In this document: in pieces, positions 24,573 through 32,813 of the stretch
How the letters are laid out: every line of letters starts with the position of its first letter
Position numbering within the stretch: position 1 is the first letter of the stretch
Assembly: GCF_024498195.1 (NCBI RefSeq)
Contig: NZ_CP101824.1
Location: 868,001-932,000 of the forward strand
Origin: Halovivax cerinus
GTDB lineage: Archaea; Halobacteriota; Halobacteria; Halobacteriales; Natrialbaceae
Length of the DNA: 64,000 bases
Reading direction: 5' to 3'
The notes under the pieces: generated by a model
Database searches by the model: none
What the model was told of the DNA's origin: nothing
Seen by the model: the letters and a program-made list of their open reading frames with translations, nothing else
Made by a program: the position numbers and the translations under genes

Positions 24573-24911
24573 GTGAAACTGAGACAGCCCACCGACTTTC
24601 TGATCCTGGAAGCACTCAAGGAGACGGGTCGGAACGTCGCGCCGAACCTCGCCTCCCACACGGGAAAGAGCCGCAAGAACATCAACACTCGATTGCCCGT
24701 CCTGGAGGATTACGGCCTCGTCCGGAAGGTCGGCCCGGCCGACCGATCGGGTCTGTACGAGGTGACCCCGCTCGGCAAGACGGCGCTCATCCACCAGGAC
24801 GAGTACGACGAGGTCGACGACTTCGAAGAACGCATCCAGGAGGCGTCTCCTGCGACTGACGGCGGCACACCGGTGACGGCGATGGCCCGCGGCGAGGAGA
24901 CCGAAGAGTAG
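24573..24911 (+). CDS. Haloarchaeal winged-helix DNA-binding protein (PhiH1-repressor-like)
   Basis: The 112 residues from GTG 24573 begin KLRQPTDFLILEALKETGRN and contain a winged helix (NVAPNLASHTGKSRKNINTRLPVLEDYGLVRKVGPADRSGLYEVTPLG) and an acidic tail. This is a strongly conserved haloarchaeal regulator family resembling phage PhiH1 repressors; its targets are unknown. The GTG start is chosen because the family starts at (M/V)KLRQPTDF. An AGTATTACTT promoter-like element lies ~45 nt upstream. It is divergent from the UDG gene. Confidence 0.85.
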   Translation: MKLRQPTDFLILEALKETGRNVAPNLASHTGKSRKNINTRLPVLEDYGLVRKVGPADRSGLYEVTPLGKTALIHQDEYDEVDDFEERIQEASPATDGGTPVTAMARGEETEE

Positions 24912-25081
24912 CGGACGGACCGACCACGAGTAGCGGCCCTCGCGACCGATCGATCCGAACGGGGCGCTCGCACCCGCCGATCCGTCTGAGTCGTCTGGTA
25001 CCCGCCACGGTGAGCCGTCGGTACGGACCCGTCGACAGGTGTCGGTCGACCACTGGGGTGTCGATCGGCCACGGATATCCG

Positions 25082-25678
25082 CTAGCGGTCCGATCGGTCC
25101 GGGCGATCGGCGTCGCGCTCTCGGTCCAGGTACGCAGCGCCCGCACGGGCGAGCTGTCGCGCTACCCTGATAGGTTCAGGTCGGCCGCCTTCGGGCGTGA
25201 ACGTTCGGACGATGTCGGCCGCCTCGGCTGGCGACGCGCCGAGTGCCCTGACGTACACCGTCTCGTCGTTGACGGTCACCGGTCGACGAGGTGGCAGCCG
25301 ACGGTACCGTTCGAGGCGCTCGGAACGGTCGTCACCGGAGAACGAGTCCCGAATCGCCGGTTCGAGCCCGTCGCTGGGGTCGAACGTGACCGCGATCGTC
25401 GGACCGTCGACGCCCTCGTAGAGTCGGGAGAGGTCGATCACGTTGAACCGCGCCGGGGCGATCGTCCCGATCACGAGGGAGGCAACGTCCTCGCGATCGA
25501 GTGCTGTGACGATTCGAAGAACGGCGTCGGTCGCGTCGAGGCCGCCGACCGTCGCCGTCGCGAACCCCGCACCGTCTACGACGCGATCGCCGCGAACGAC
25601 GGCGCCCGCGAGCGTACACCGGTCGCCGACCGAGGAATCCGCGATGCCGAGCGCACGCCTCCCCCGACGGTCGGACAT
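25082..25678 (-). CDS. DUF99 (UPF0215) family protein
   Basis: The 198 residues begin with RALGIADSS and continue with LAGAVVRGDRVVDG, VIGTIAPARFNVIDLSRLYEGVDGPTIAVTF and RALGASPAEAADIVRTFTPEGGRPEPIRVARQLA. These match DUF99, a family related in fold to endonuclease V; archaeal members are presumed nucleic-acid-binding but have no established activity. It follows the DUF5786 gene by 9 bp and is probably co-transcribed. Confidence 0.88.
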   Translation of the reverse strand: MSDRRGRRALGIADSSVGDRCTLAGAVVRGDRVVDGAGFATATVGGLDATDAVLRIVTALDREDVASLVIGTIAPARFNVIDLSRLYEGVDGPTIAVTFDPSDGLEPAIRDSFSGDDRSERLERYRRLPPRRPVTVNDETVYVRALGASPAEAADIVRTFTPEGGRPEPIRVARQLARAGAAYLDRERDADRPDRSDR

Positions 25679-25687
25679 ACCGGTGGC

Positions 25688-25861
25688 TCACTCCTCGCTC
25701 TTGATCTCCGAGAGACGGTCGATCAGTTCGTCGCTCGAGGCCCCGTTGTCGAACTCCATCGTCCCCTGATGGGCGTTCTCTTCCGACTCGACGGCGTCGT
25801 CGTCGTCGAAATCGGCGTCGATGTCCTGTTGTTCGGACTCGTCGTAGCTTCCAAAACCCAT
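25688..25861 (-). CDS. DUF5786 family small acidic protein
   Basis: The 57-residue protein starts MGFGSYDESEQQ, then has an Asp-rich middle (DADFDDDDAV), a core MEFDNGASSDELIDRL and a short helical end. This is a small, highly acidic haloarchaeal family of unknown function. The longer open frame upstream is discarded because the MGFGSYDESEQ start is invariant in the family as I recall it. First gene of an apparent operon with DUF99. Confidence 0.85.
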   Translation of the reverse strand: MGFGSYDESEQQDIDADFDDDDAVESEENAHQGTMEFDNGASSDELIDRLSEIKSEE

Positions 25862-26048
25862 ACGTGAGTAGGTAATGGGATCGACGCCCAAAAATCCACT
25901 GCTGGACATATACGGCACAGTCGGTCGTAGAGCGTCGTACCGCGGTGATGGCGGATTCCCCACGGGTCGGACGATGACGGGTTCCGTACGAATCGGCTCC
26001 GCCCCGTTCGAGAGATTTAGGGCGGTTCGTCCCGTCGGGTTCGAGAAG

Positions 26049-26660
26049 ATGGACGTCCACACCGTCACGGCAGCCGCCGAGTCGTTCACCTGTAACGCCT
26101 ACCTCGTCCCGGGTGAGCGAACGACCATGGTCGACGTCGGGACCTACCACGACGTCATAAACGCGATCAGAGACCACGTCGAGACGATCGACGCCGTGGT
26201 CCTGACCCACCAGCACGGCGACCACGTCGACCGGTTGTCGGCCGTCTCCGGCACGTTCGGCCCGGAGATATACGCGTTCGCCGACCACCCACTCCGGACG
26301 CGGACGATCGTCGACGGGGACGAGGTCCTGATCGGTGACGAGACGTTCGAGGTCGTTCACACCCCCGGACACGCCGACGATCACGTCTCGTTCGTCTCGG
26401 ACGAGACGCTCTTCTCCGGCGACGTTGTCGTCCACGACGACGGCGCGTTCGACGACGGGAGTTTCGGACGGACGGATCTGCCGGGCCAGTCCAGGGAGAC
26501 GCTCGTCGAGAGCATCGAGACGCTGCTCGATCGGATGCCCGACTCGGTCGAGCACATGTACGCCGGCCACGGCGGCGAGTTCCACGGCGACGTCCGCGCG
26601 ATCGTCGAACGGGCGCTCGAACGGGCAGCGCGTCACGAACCGAAGTATCCGGACAAATGA
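26049..26660 (+). CDS. MBL-fold metallo-hydrolase (glyoxalase II-like)
   Basis: The 203-residue single-domain metallo-beta-lactamase-fold hydrolase carries the metal motif THQHGDHVD (HxHxDH), a downstream His in HTPGHADDHVSF, the bridging Asp in LFSGDVVVHD, and the last His in YAGHGGEFHGD. The family includes hydroxyacylglutathione hydrolases and lactonases; haloarchaea use gamma-glutamylcysteine rather than glutathione, so the substrate is open. ATG 26049 follows a TTTAGG TATA-like element at ~26018 by ~30 nt, consistent with a leaderless transcript. Confidence 0.88.
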   Translation: MDVHTVTAAAESFTCNAYLVPGERTTMVDVGTYHDVINAIRDHVETIDAVVLTHQHGDHVDRLSAVSGTFGPEIYAFADHPLRTRTIVDGDEVLIGDETFEVVHTPGHADDHVSFVSDETLFSGDVVVHDDGAFDDGSFGRTDLPGQSRETLVESIETLLDRMPDSVEHMYAGHGGEFHGDVRAIVERALERAARHEPKYPDK

Positions 26661-26711
26661 CCGGTCTGTGGCGGGAACGGGCGCGACGGGACGGGGCCGG
26701 GCCCCGGTCGA

Positions 26712-27089
26712 TCACCGACTGGCCGGCGATCCGGATGCCGTGGCGTCGCGCGGTATCTCCACCGTGACGGTCGTCCCATCGTCGCCCGTCTCGAAGGAGA
26801 CGGTCACCGTCGCGTGTTCGGCGATCCAGTAGACGATCCAGAGCCCGATGCCGCTCCCGTGTTCGAGCGGCGTCTCTTCGCCGCGTTCGAGCACCTCGAG
26901 TTCGTGTTCCGGTATCCCGGGGCCGTTGTCGGAGACGGCGACGGTAACCGTGTCCGCCTCGATCGATCCCGATACCCGGACGAGCGGGGAAGTTCCGGGC
27001 GAGTCGTCCGATTGCTGCCGCGCGCCCGGTGTCTCCGTCCGCTCGTCTACCGGTTCCGACCCGCTCCCAGACGATGCATCCAGCGTCAC
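26712..27089 (-). CDS. Histidine kinase ATPase fragment (C-terminal piece of a split kinase)
   Basis: The ~125 residues from GTG 27089 hold the second half of a HATPase_c domain: G1 box SDNGPGIPEHELEV, G2 box HGSGIGLWIVYWIAEHA and the last strands. It lacks the N-box and any phospho-acceptor domain; these are at the end of the upstream frame, whose TGA overlaps this GTG (GTGA). Read together they give one complete kinase with a single-base frame break. The GTGA overlap could permit coupled re-initiation giving two chains. Confidence 0.75.
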   Translation of the reverse strand: MTLDASSGSGSEPVDERTETPGARQQSDDSPGTSPLVRVSGSIEADTVTVAVSDNGPGIPEHELEVLERGEETPLEHGSGIGLWIVYWIAEHATVTVSFETGDDGTTVTVEIPRDATASGSPASR

Positions 27090-28525
27090 TGATTACTGGA
27101 CAGCCGACTGTGTTCGGCGGCGTTTTCGACCAGGTTCTCGAACGCGAAGGAGAGTGTGTCCGCCACCACGACGGCACAGTCGTCGGGGCAATCGAGGACG
27201 AACTCGACGGTCGGATACCGGCGCCGATACCGCTCGACGATCGACGTGAGGAGGGGCCTCAGTTCGGTTCGCCCTGCTGTCGTGTCGCTGGCGACGAGTC
27301 GTTCGATCGTCGCGGCTTTCTCGCTCGTTCGCGTCAGGTCATCGCTCCGATCGACGATGGCCCGAGCGAGCGTCTCGGTGTCAGAATCGGGGTCGTTCGC
27401 GATCGTCTCCGCGTAGCCGCGAATCACCGACAGTTCGTTCCGGATGTTGTGTCGGAGGACGCGCGAGAGTACCTGTCGGAGGAGATCGAGTTCCGCCTCT
27501 CGTTCGGTGAGGGCCCGCTCCCGACGCTTGAGTGGCGTGATGTCCCGAAGAACGAGGAGTTTCCCAGTGGGCCGCGCGTGTCGTGAGATCGTGTCGACGT
27601 CGAGATCGTAGTGTCGGTCACCGATAGTGAGTTCCGTCGATACTTCGGCGGTCGGCTCCGGGCCGTCGAACTGGGATCGAACGGCTGGCACGTCGGCGAA
27701 GAATTCACGGACGGACAGTCCAGTAACGTCGTCCACGCCGGCGATCCGGCGAGCGGCCGGATTCGAGTCGACGACTCGATCGTCGAGATCGAGCGTGACG
27801 ATTCCGTCGTCGATCGCCTCCACGGTGTGATGGCGACCGACGAGGCCGAGCTGGAGGAGATCGATGCGAAACAGCGCCCACGCGTAGAAAAACACGCTGA
27901 CGAGGACGGTTGCCGGAGCAATGGGAAAGGAAAGGCCGGGGAAGACGAACGCGCCGAGCGCGCCGAGCAACAACGGCGGCAAGCCCGCGCCGAGCAACAC
28001 GATCCCCTGAAGGCGCCGAACGCCGTCGTCGATCAGTACCTCACGGACGATGAGAGCGAATCCGATGGCAGCGACGATCACGATGACGAGTACGTACCCG
28101 AAAAAGACCGGCCCTGGTGAGGCGACGTCGACGTTTCCTGGCATCTCACCGCCCCAGACGAGCCCGTGGTAGCGGTCCGTCAGCGCGAGCAATTGAACGG
28201 CGATCACCGGAAGGACGAACGGCCCGATAGTCCGTCGGGAGACGGTGAGAACACCGCTGTACTCCCCGGCGAGGACGAAGTAGCCGACGCCACCGAACGC
28301 CATGCCCAGGAAGAAAACGACCATCGACGCCAGTCGGCTCCAGTAAGCGCCAGACAGCGCAAGCGCCGCCACCGAGAACGACCACAGTGAGAGTCCGACG
28401 ATCGTCATCAGCAACCCCCTCGACCCCGGTTTTTCCGGCCTTGAGGCGATATACGGGACGAACAACAGCGATAGGACACCACAGACGAGCGAGATTGCGA
28501 CTGTCGTGATCGTCGGATAGTCCAT
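27086..28525 (-). CDS. 7TM-PAS sensor histidine kinase, N-terminal piece, interrupted in the ATPase domain
   Basis: The 479 residues have seven hydrophobic segments (~5-26, 38-60, 64-86, 101-116, 139-162, 173-197, 202-222), like the 7TM histidine-kinase N-domain. A PAS domain (~232-330), HisKA with His359 in RVLRHNIRNELSVI, and the beginning of HATPase_c with N-box FENLVENAAEHS (~462-473) follow. The frame then ends RLSSNQ-stop. The G1/G2 boxes continue at once in another frame (26712-27089). A one-base deletion in the CAGTGACG stretch would explain this. Whether it is genuine, an assembly error or an expressed two-part kinase cannot be told here. Confidence 0.8.
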   Translation of the reverse strand: MDYPTITTVAISLVCGVLSLLFVPYIASRPEKPGSRGLLMTIVGLSLWSFSVAALALSGAYWSRLASMVVFFLGMAFGGVGYFVLAGEYSGVLTVSRRTIGPFVLPVIAVQLLALTDRYHGLVWGGEMPGNVDVASPGPVFFGYVLVIVIVAAIGFALIVREVLIDDGVRRLQGIVLLGAGLPPLLLGALGAFVFPGLSFPIAPATVLVSVFFYAWALFRIDLLQLGLVGRHHTVEAIDDGIVTLDLDDRVVDSNPAARRIAGVDDVTGLSVREFFADVPAVRSQFDGPEPTAEVSTELTIGDRHYDLDVDTISRHARPTGKLLVLRDITPLKRRERALTEREAELDLLRQVLSRVLRHNIRNELSVIRGYAETIANDPDSDTETLARAIVDRSDDLTRTSEKAATIERLVASDTTAGRTELRPLLTSIVERYRRRYPTVEFVLDCPDDCAVVVADTLSFAFENLVENAAEHSRLSSNQ

Positions 28526-28712
28526 CAGACTACGTTCGTAGCGCCGCTACGAGTGACATAAAGATACTGGCCATACTCCACGTACATTCGTCACCGGGTC
28601 GGCGCCGACAGCGTCGGTTCCCGACGGAACGGCGACTGCTCGCCTGGCGTCGTGAGTGGATCGTGTGGTCGGCCGGTGCACGATTCGGAGTTCGGCACGG
28701 ACGAAGCCTGCG

Positions 28713-30044
28713 CTACTCGTCTGCGGTATCCGGGCGCGAACGCGTTCCGTCCGTGTCGTCGCCAGTGCCCTCCCGGTCCGTCGATCGCTCGTCGCCAGCA
28801 GCGTCGTCGCCAGTCACGCCCGCGTCGGGGTCAGAATCGGCGCCACCAGTCGCTTCGCGTCCGTCGTCGACGCCCTCGTCGCCTCCGTCAGTGTCGTCGT
28901 CGGCGTCGCGGTCGGATACGTCCTCGTCACCTGCGTCAATATCGCCGTCGGCATCGCGGTCGGGTACGTCCTCGTCACCTGCGTCAGTGTCGCCGTCGGC
29001 ATCGCGGTCGGGTACGTCCTCGTCTCCATCGTCGGCACCGTCGTCGGCGTCCTGCTCCAGGTCCTCTCGCTCGCGCAGTTGTTTGCTCGCTTCGCGAACC
29101 TCCCGCATGACGCTCGAGATGCGCTCTTCGGCCTCGAGTTCGTCCTCGATGGAGAGGTCGACGCCCTCGACCTCCAGGAGGAACTTCGAGACCTCCGTCA
29201 CCTCGTACATCACGTCGTCGAGTTCCTCGGCGGTGTAGAAGTCGCACATCGCGCCGTAGAGGAAGGTCGCGCCGGCTTTCCGGACCTTATCGTCGAACGA
29301 CGAGCGTGCCTGGTTGACCGCCTGGGGCGTGTACGTGTCGGTCATGAAGGGGACGAGCTCCGGCAGGTTCTCGCCGATCTTGGTCATCTCGACGCCCGTC
29401 TCGGTGCGAAAGTCCGCACACAGGCGGGCGATCGCCCACTCCCGGGCAGTGATGTAGGTCCGATCGCGCAAGAACTCGTTCACCCGGTCGTACTGCGCGC
29501 CGTCCATCTTCGTGAAGCGGGCGTACTTCCGGACGTCCTCCGGGACGGATCGGTCGTCGGCGTCCGCAGTCGCCTCCGGATCCGGCACGCCGGGTGTCGG
29601 TCCGTCGGTATCGGTCGCCGCGTCGGGTCGGTCCCCGTCACTGTCGTCGCCGCTCGCTCCACCGTCGTCCGTCACCGTTCCGCTGTCCGTCGACCCCCGG
29701 TCTGGATCGTCACGGTCACCGCCGGCAGGGGTGGCGTTGCCGTCGTCGGTTTCGGGAGATGCGCCGTCTCGGCTGTCGATTCCGGACGAGGAATCGTCAC
29801 GACTCTCGGTCCGGTTCCCTCCTCGCCCAGCGTCGCCGCCCTGATCGGGATCCGTCTCCGTCACCCGTGGCGAGGCGGTCGAGTCGTTCTCTTCGGCCGT
29901 CTGGCCTGTCGACGCGCCCTCGTCCTCCCGGTCGGTCGACGATCCGGCGTCGGTCTCGGTGTCGACTGGGGTACCATCGGGTGCGTCCGAAGCGTCCGCA
30001 GGCGGTCGGTCGGAATCGTCGCCTGCCTCGGCTCGGTCATCCAT
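28713..30044 (-). CDS. DUF5806-type haloarchaeal protein with acidic low-complexity flanks
   Basis: The 443-residue protein has a conserved core (~165-325) reading KYARFTKMDGAQYDRVNEFL, then REWAIARLCADFRTETGVEMTKIGENLPELVPFMTDTYTPQAV and EAEERISSVMREVREASKQL. I recall this core as DUF5806, a cytoplasmic haloarchaeal family of unknown role. Exceptional are the long flanks: ~160 residues of Asp/Ser/Thr/Gly before the core and ~115 after it, including a 16-residue repeat DEDVPDRDADGDTDAG in three copies. There is no signal peptide. The start is the ATG at 30044 (MDDRAEAGDDS). Confidence 0.75.
   Translation of the reverse strand: MDDRAEAGDDSDRPPADASDAPDGTPVDTETDAGSSTDREDEGASTGQTAEENDSTASPRVTETDPDQGGDAGRGGNRTESRDDSSSGIDSRDGASPETDDGNATPAGGDRDDPDRGSTDSGTVTDDGGASGDDSDGDRPDAATDTDGPTPGVPDPEATADADDRSVPEDVRKYARFTKMDGAQYDRVNEFLRDRTYITAREWAIARLCADFRTETGVEMTKIGENLPELVPFMTDTYTPQAVNQARSSFDDKVRKAGATFLYGAMCDFYTAEELDDVMYEVTEVSKFLLEVEGVDLSIEDELEAEERISSVMREVREASKQLREREDLEQDADDGADDGDEDVPDRDADGDTDAGDEDVPDRDADGDIDAGDEDVSDRDADDDTDGGDEGVDDGREATGGADSDPDAGVTGDDAAGDERSTDREGTGDDTDGTRSRPDTADE
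28881..29024 (-). repeat. 48-bp tandem coding repeat, three units
   Basis: Three units (28881-28928, 28929-28976, 28977-29024) encode the acidic repeat in the C-terminal tail of the DUF5806-type protein. The two right-hand units are nearly identical; the left one has diverged. Copy number is likely variable between strains. Confidence 0.85.
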
Positions 30045-30214
30045 GGCGAGTCATTGCCAAACCGCCGAGATAAGACTGTCCCTCCGAGACGGTCACGGGC
30101 GCGAATCACGCACCGCACGCACAGATTGCGATCGGCCAGAACGGGCGGCGGCAGCCGACTGCGGCGTATCGATCGGTCGACCGCGCGACTCCGAAAACCG
30201 ACGGAGCGATCGCC

Positions 30215-30832
30215 TCACGTCGTCGGACGAGCGACCGCCGAATCGGTCGACGAACCAGCGAGCGAAACGGTCGATTCAGGGCGTGAGGTCGTATATTCGT
30301 CGGATCCGGTCGCCGTCGACGATGGGCTTCTGCCCGATTCGATAGCCGACGGGGACGGACCGTCGCCCGATTCGGCGTCCACCGTCGTGTTACCACCCGT
30401 CTCGTCACCCGGGTCCGTCGTGTTACCACCCGTCTCGTCACCCGGGTCCGTCGTGTTACCACCCGTCTCGTCACCCGGATCCGTCGTGTTTCCACCCGTC
30501 TCGTCACCCGGATCCGTCGTGTTTCCACCCGTCTCGTCACCCGGATCCGTCGTGTTTCCACCCGTCTCGTCACCCGGATCCGTCGTGTTTCCACCCGTCT
30601 CGTCACCCGGATCCGTCGTGTTTCCACCCGTCTCGTTGCCTGGATCGTCGGGCGTCGTCGCGTTGTCACCGGGTGGGCCGGTCGGGGCGTCCGACGACGG
30701 CGGTACATCGGCCGAGATCTCGACCGGAACCGTCTCCTCGTCGGACAGGAGCGCGACGGTCGCCGAGCCGGACGCCACCGCCACCAGGACCGCGACGAGA
30801 ACGCAACAGACGACGAGGAACCGGCTACGCAT
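30215..30832 (-). CDS. Exported Thr/Asn-rich repeat protein of the SipW cluster
   Basis: The 205 residues begin with an N-terminal export signal (RSRFLVVCCVLVAVLVAVASGSATVALLSDEET) of the SipW-substrate type: a hydrophobic run ending just before a L-L-S-D-E-E motif. A repeat region follows with eight copies of an 11-residue unit (DPGDETGGNTT; the first reads DPGNETGGNTT), then a Ser/Thr/Asp tail. Every unit has an N-T-T sequon, so up to eight or nine N-glycans are possible. It overlaps the signal peptidase gene upstream by 8 bp and is the last gene of that operon. It may be a glycosylated surface spacer or filament component (inference). Confidence 0.7.
   Translation of the reverse strand: MRSRFLVVCCVLVAVLVAVASGSATVALLSDEETVPVEISADVPPSSDAPTGPPGDNATTPDDPGNETGGNTTDPGDETGGNTTDPGDETGGNTTDPGDETGGNTTDPGDETGGNTTDPGDETGGNTTDPGDETGGNTTDPGDETGGNTTVDAESGDGPSPSAIESGRSPSSTATGSDEYTTSRPESTVSLAGSSTDSAVARPTT
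30383..30646 (-). repeat. 33-bp tandem coding repeat, eight units
   Basis: Seven near-identical units of 33 bp plus one diverged unit (30614-30646) run without interruption. Variation is confined to a few third-codon positions (GGGTCC versus GGATCC, GTTACC versus GTTTCC), showing recent stepwise expansion. They encode the NTT-containing repeat of the exported protein. Confidence 0.95.
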
Positions 30833-32813
30833 CCCGATCACCCGTGTTCGGCTCCGGCCGGTCCCCGGCCTCGGACCACCCGCCGTCGTGGGTCGGCGGC
30901 CCATCACGGGTCGTCGTGTCGGGGTGGTGTTCCTGGTCGCTATCCGGTCGGTCGGTTCCGTCGGACGCAACGTGTTTTCGTACCTGCGCAAACGCCGCCT
31001 GTCCATCGTTGAGCGCGCGACCGTCGAGCGCCGCCTCGGCGGCACGCAGGTCGACCGTTCCGGAACCGGAGTGGACCCCGCGCGCGAACGACGTCCGACC
31101 GGTACTCGATCCGGTCCCGTCTACCGGTTCGGAGCCGACCGCTTCGGTCCGTCCCGTGGCGGTAGCTGCGTTCCTCGACCGGCCGCGCCCGGAATCGGCT
31201 CCCAGCCCCCGATGTGGATCGGAATCCGCCCGCCGGCGATCGGCGTCGTCGGTCACCGGCCAGCGATCGGCGTCGTCGGTCGTCGGACGGGGTTCTCCGG
31301 TATCGATGGTCGACACGGGCTCCGTCCCATCGGCGACCGGTTCGGTGATCAGGTCCTCGACGGACCGTTCCCCCGACGACGGTTGGAGTGTCGTGGACGC
31401 TACGGACGCGTCTGCAATTCCGCTCCGGAGGCCGACGCCCGATTCGGCACGTCCCGTGTCACGGTGCGTGAGTGACTCGACCGATCGACCGCCGGCAGGT
31501 CCGGTGGCCGACACCCGAGGAGCCCGGTCGTCGGGGCGTCGGTGGGACCCCTTCGACGACGAGTCGTCTTGCTGCCGATGGCGTACGTACATCGTCCCCA
31601 GCAAGAAGAGCGCAGTCGCCACGCCGGCCGTCACGCCCATCGCCCACGGTTCGATCGTCCCGGCGGTCGCGTACTGATCGTAGACCACCCAGACGCAGTA
31701 GACCAAAAACGCGGCGAGGGCGACGAGGGCGAGTCCGAGGTCTGCTGGCCGTATCGTCATCCAGGCCTCCGACGCGACCTGGTCCGACGCTCCGGGGGCA
31801 GTCGATTCCGATGGCGCAGCGTCGCCCGATGCGACTGGTGGTTCCGACGGCGATGCGGCACCAGCCGCAGAGACGGCGGCCACGGCGCCCGGCCCGGTGC
31901 GAGGTGACGACTCGGTGATATCTGTGCGGCGCGTCGAGTCACCCTCCTGAGCGTCCCCGTCGGAGACGAGGTCGTACGCCTCGGAGAGGACGAGAGCGAC
32001 GATCGGGACGACGACGAGGGCGACGAAGCCGACACGCGTCCCGACGATCGAGACGACGGTGCCGACGAACGGCAGGGTAAACGGCTGCCCGCCGATGGAG
32101 ACGACCCGACCACGGACCTGTGAGGCCACCACGAGTTCCTGGTCCGGATCCTCGTTCGCGTCCCCTTTCGTCTCGTAGGCCAGTTCACCGTCCTGCTGGG
32201 TGACGTCCAGGACGCGATGTGTCGTCGGCGGGGTCGTCTCGGTCCGGTCGAACGTGATGATGTCGCCGTCGTCGATCGCCGCTGGATCGACCGAGTCGAC
32301 CACGATGGCGTCGCCAGTCTCGATCGCCGGCTCCATACTCCCCGAGAGGACGACGTAACTCTGATCGGCGCCGACGACCTGTGGAACGGCGTAGATGACG
32401 AACGGGAGGACGATCGCGATCAGTACCAGGACGCCGACGGCGTGTCCAACCTGTCGCCACGAGAGATCGGCCACACGGGAGCGGACGGCGTCGACAGCGA
32501 CCGATCTCGGGTCCCCATCTCGGGTGGCCCCGGATCGGCCCGCGAGCACCGACCCGGTTCGATCGACGAGCCGCCGCCCGACGTCGACCGCACGCTCCGA
32601 GATGGGCTCCCCCGATCGTCGCTCCTCGACCGTCGACCGTTGCGGGGGCGCGTCGGCGGAACGTACTCCGTCCCCGTCGGCGGACTGCGATCGGTTCACG
32701 GCATCGGGCTGCGATCGGTTCCCGCCGAGGGGTCGCGATCGCACATCGTCCGTCTCTCGCGAAGCGTGTTCCGCCGCGGTATCGGCCGGGGAGTCACCGT
32801 CCGACGGCGTCAT
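30825..32813 (-). CDS. sipW: Archaeal/SipW-type signal peptidase I with long C-terminal extension
   Basis: The 662-residue protein has a disordered ~115-residue start, a transmembrane helix (~124-146), the catalytic Ser159 in VVLSGSMEPAIETGD, and an archaeal/ER-type His199 in TTHRVLDV where bacterial enzymes have Lys. A box E-like KGDANEDPD and a second helix (~248-277) follow. Instead of ending there it continues for ~385 residues with Ser/Pro-rich linkers and two more helices (~358-405). SipW-type peptidases process TasA-like exported proteins, several of which are encoded around it. The start overlaps the upstream TasA-like gene by 4 bp (ATGA) and the stop overlaps the repeat-protein gene, making a three-gene operon 33835 to 30215. 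Confidence 0.85.
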   Translation of the reverse strand: MTPSDGDSPADTAAEHASRETDDVRSRPLGGNRSQPDAVNRSQSADGDGVRSADAPPQRSTVEERRSGEPISERAVDVGRRLVDRTGSVLAGRSGATRDGDPRSVAVDAVRSRVADLSWRQVGHAVGVLVLIAIVLPFVIYAVPQVVGADQSYVVLSGSMEPAIETGDAIVVDSVDPAAIDDGDIITFDRTETTPPTTHRVLDVTQQDGELAYETKGDANEDPDQELVVASQVRGRVVSIGGQPFTLPFVGTVVSIVGTRVGFVALVVVPIVALVLSEAYDLVSDGDAQEGDSTRRTDITESSPRTGPGAVAAVSAAGAASPSEPPVASGDAAPSESTAPGASDQVASEAWMTIRPADLGLALVALAAFLVYCVWVVYDQYATAGTIEPWAMGVTAGVATALFLLGTMYVRHRQQDDSSSKGSHRRPDDRAPRVSATGPAGGRSVESLTHRDTGRAESGVGLRSGIADASVASTTLQPSSGERSVEDLITEPVADGTEPVSTIDTGEPRPTTDDADRWPVTDDADRRRADSDPHRGLGADSGRGRSRNAATATGRTEAVGSEPVDGTGSSTGRTSFARGVHSGSGTVDLRAAEAALDGRALNDGQAAFAQVRKHVASDGTDRPDSDQEHHPDTTTRDGPPTHDGGWSEAGDRPEPNTGDRDA

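Noticed and set aside
30383-30646. CRISPR array
   Set aside because: The 33-bp repeats are directly adjacent with no spacers and encode an in-frame peptide.
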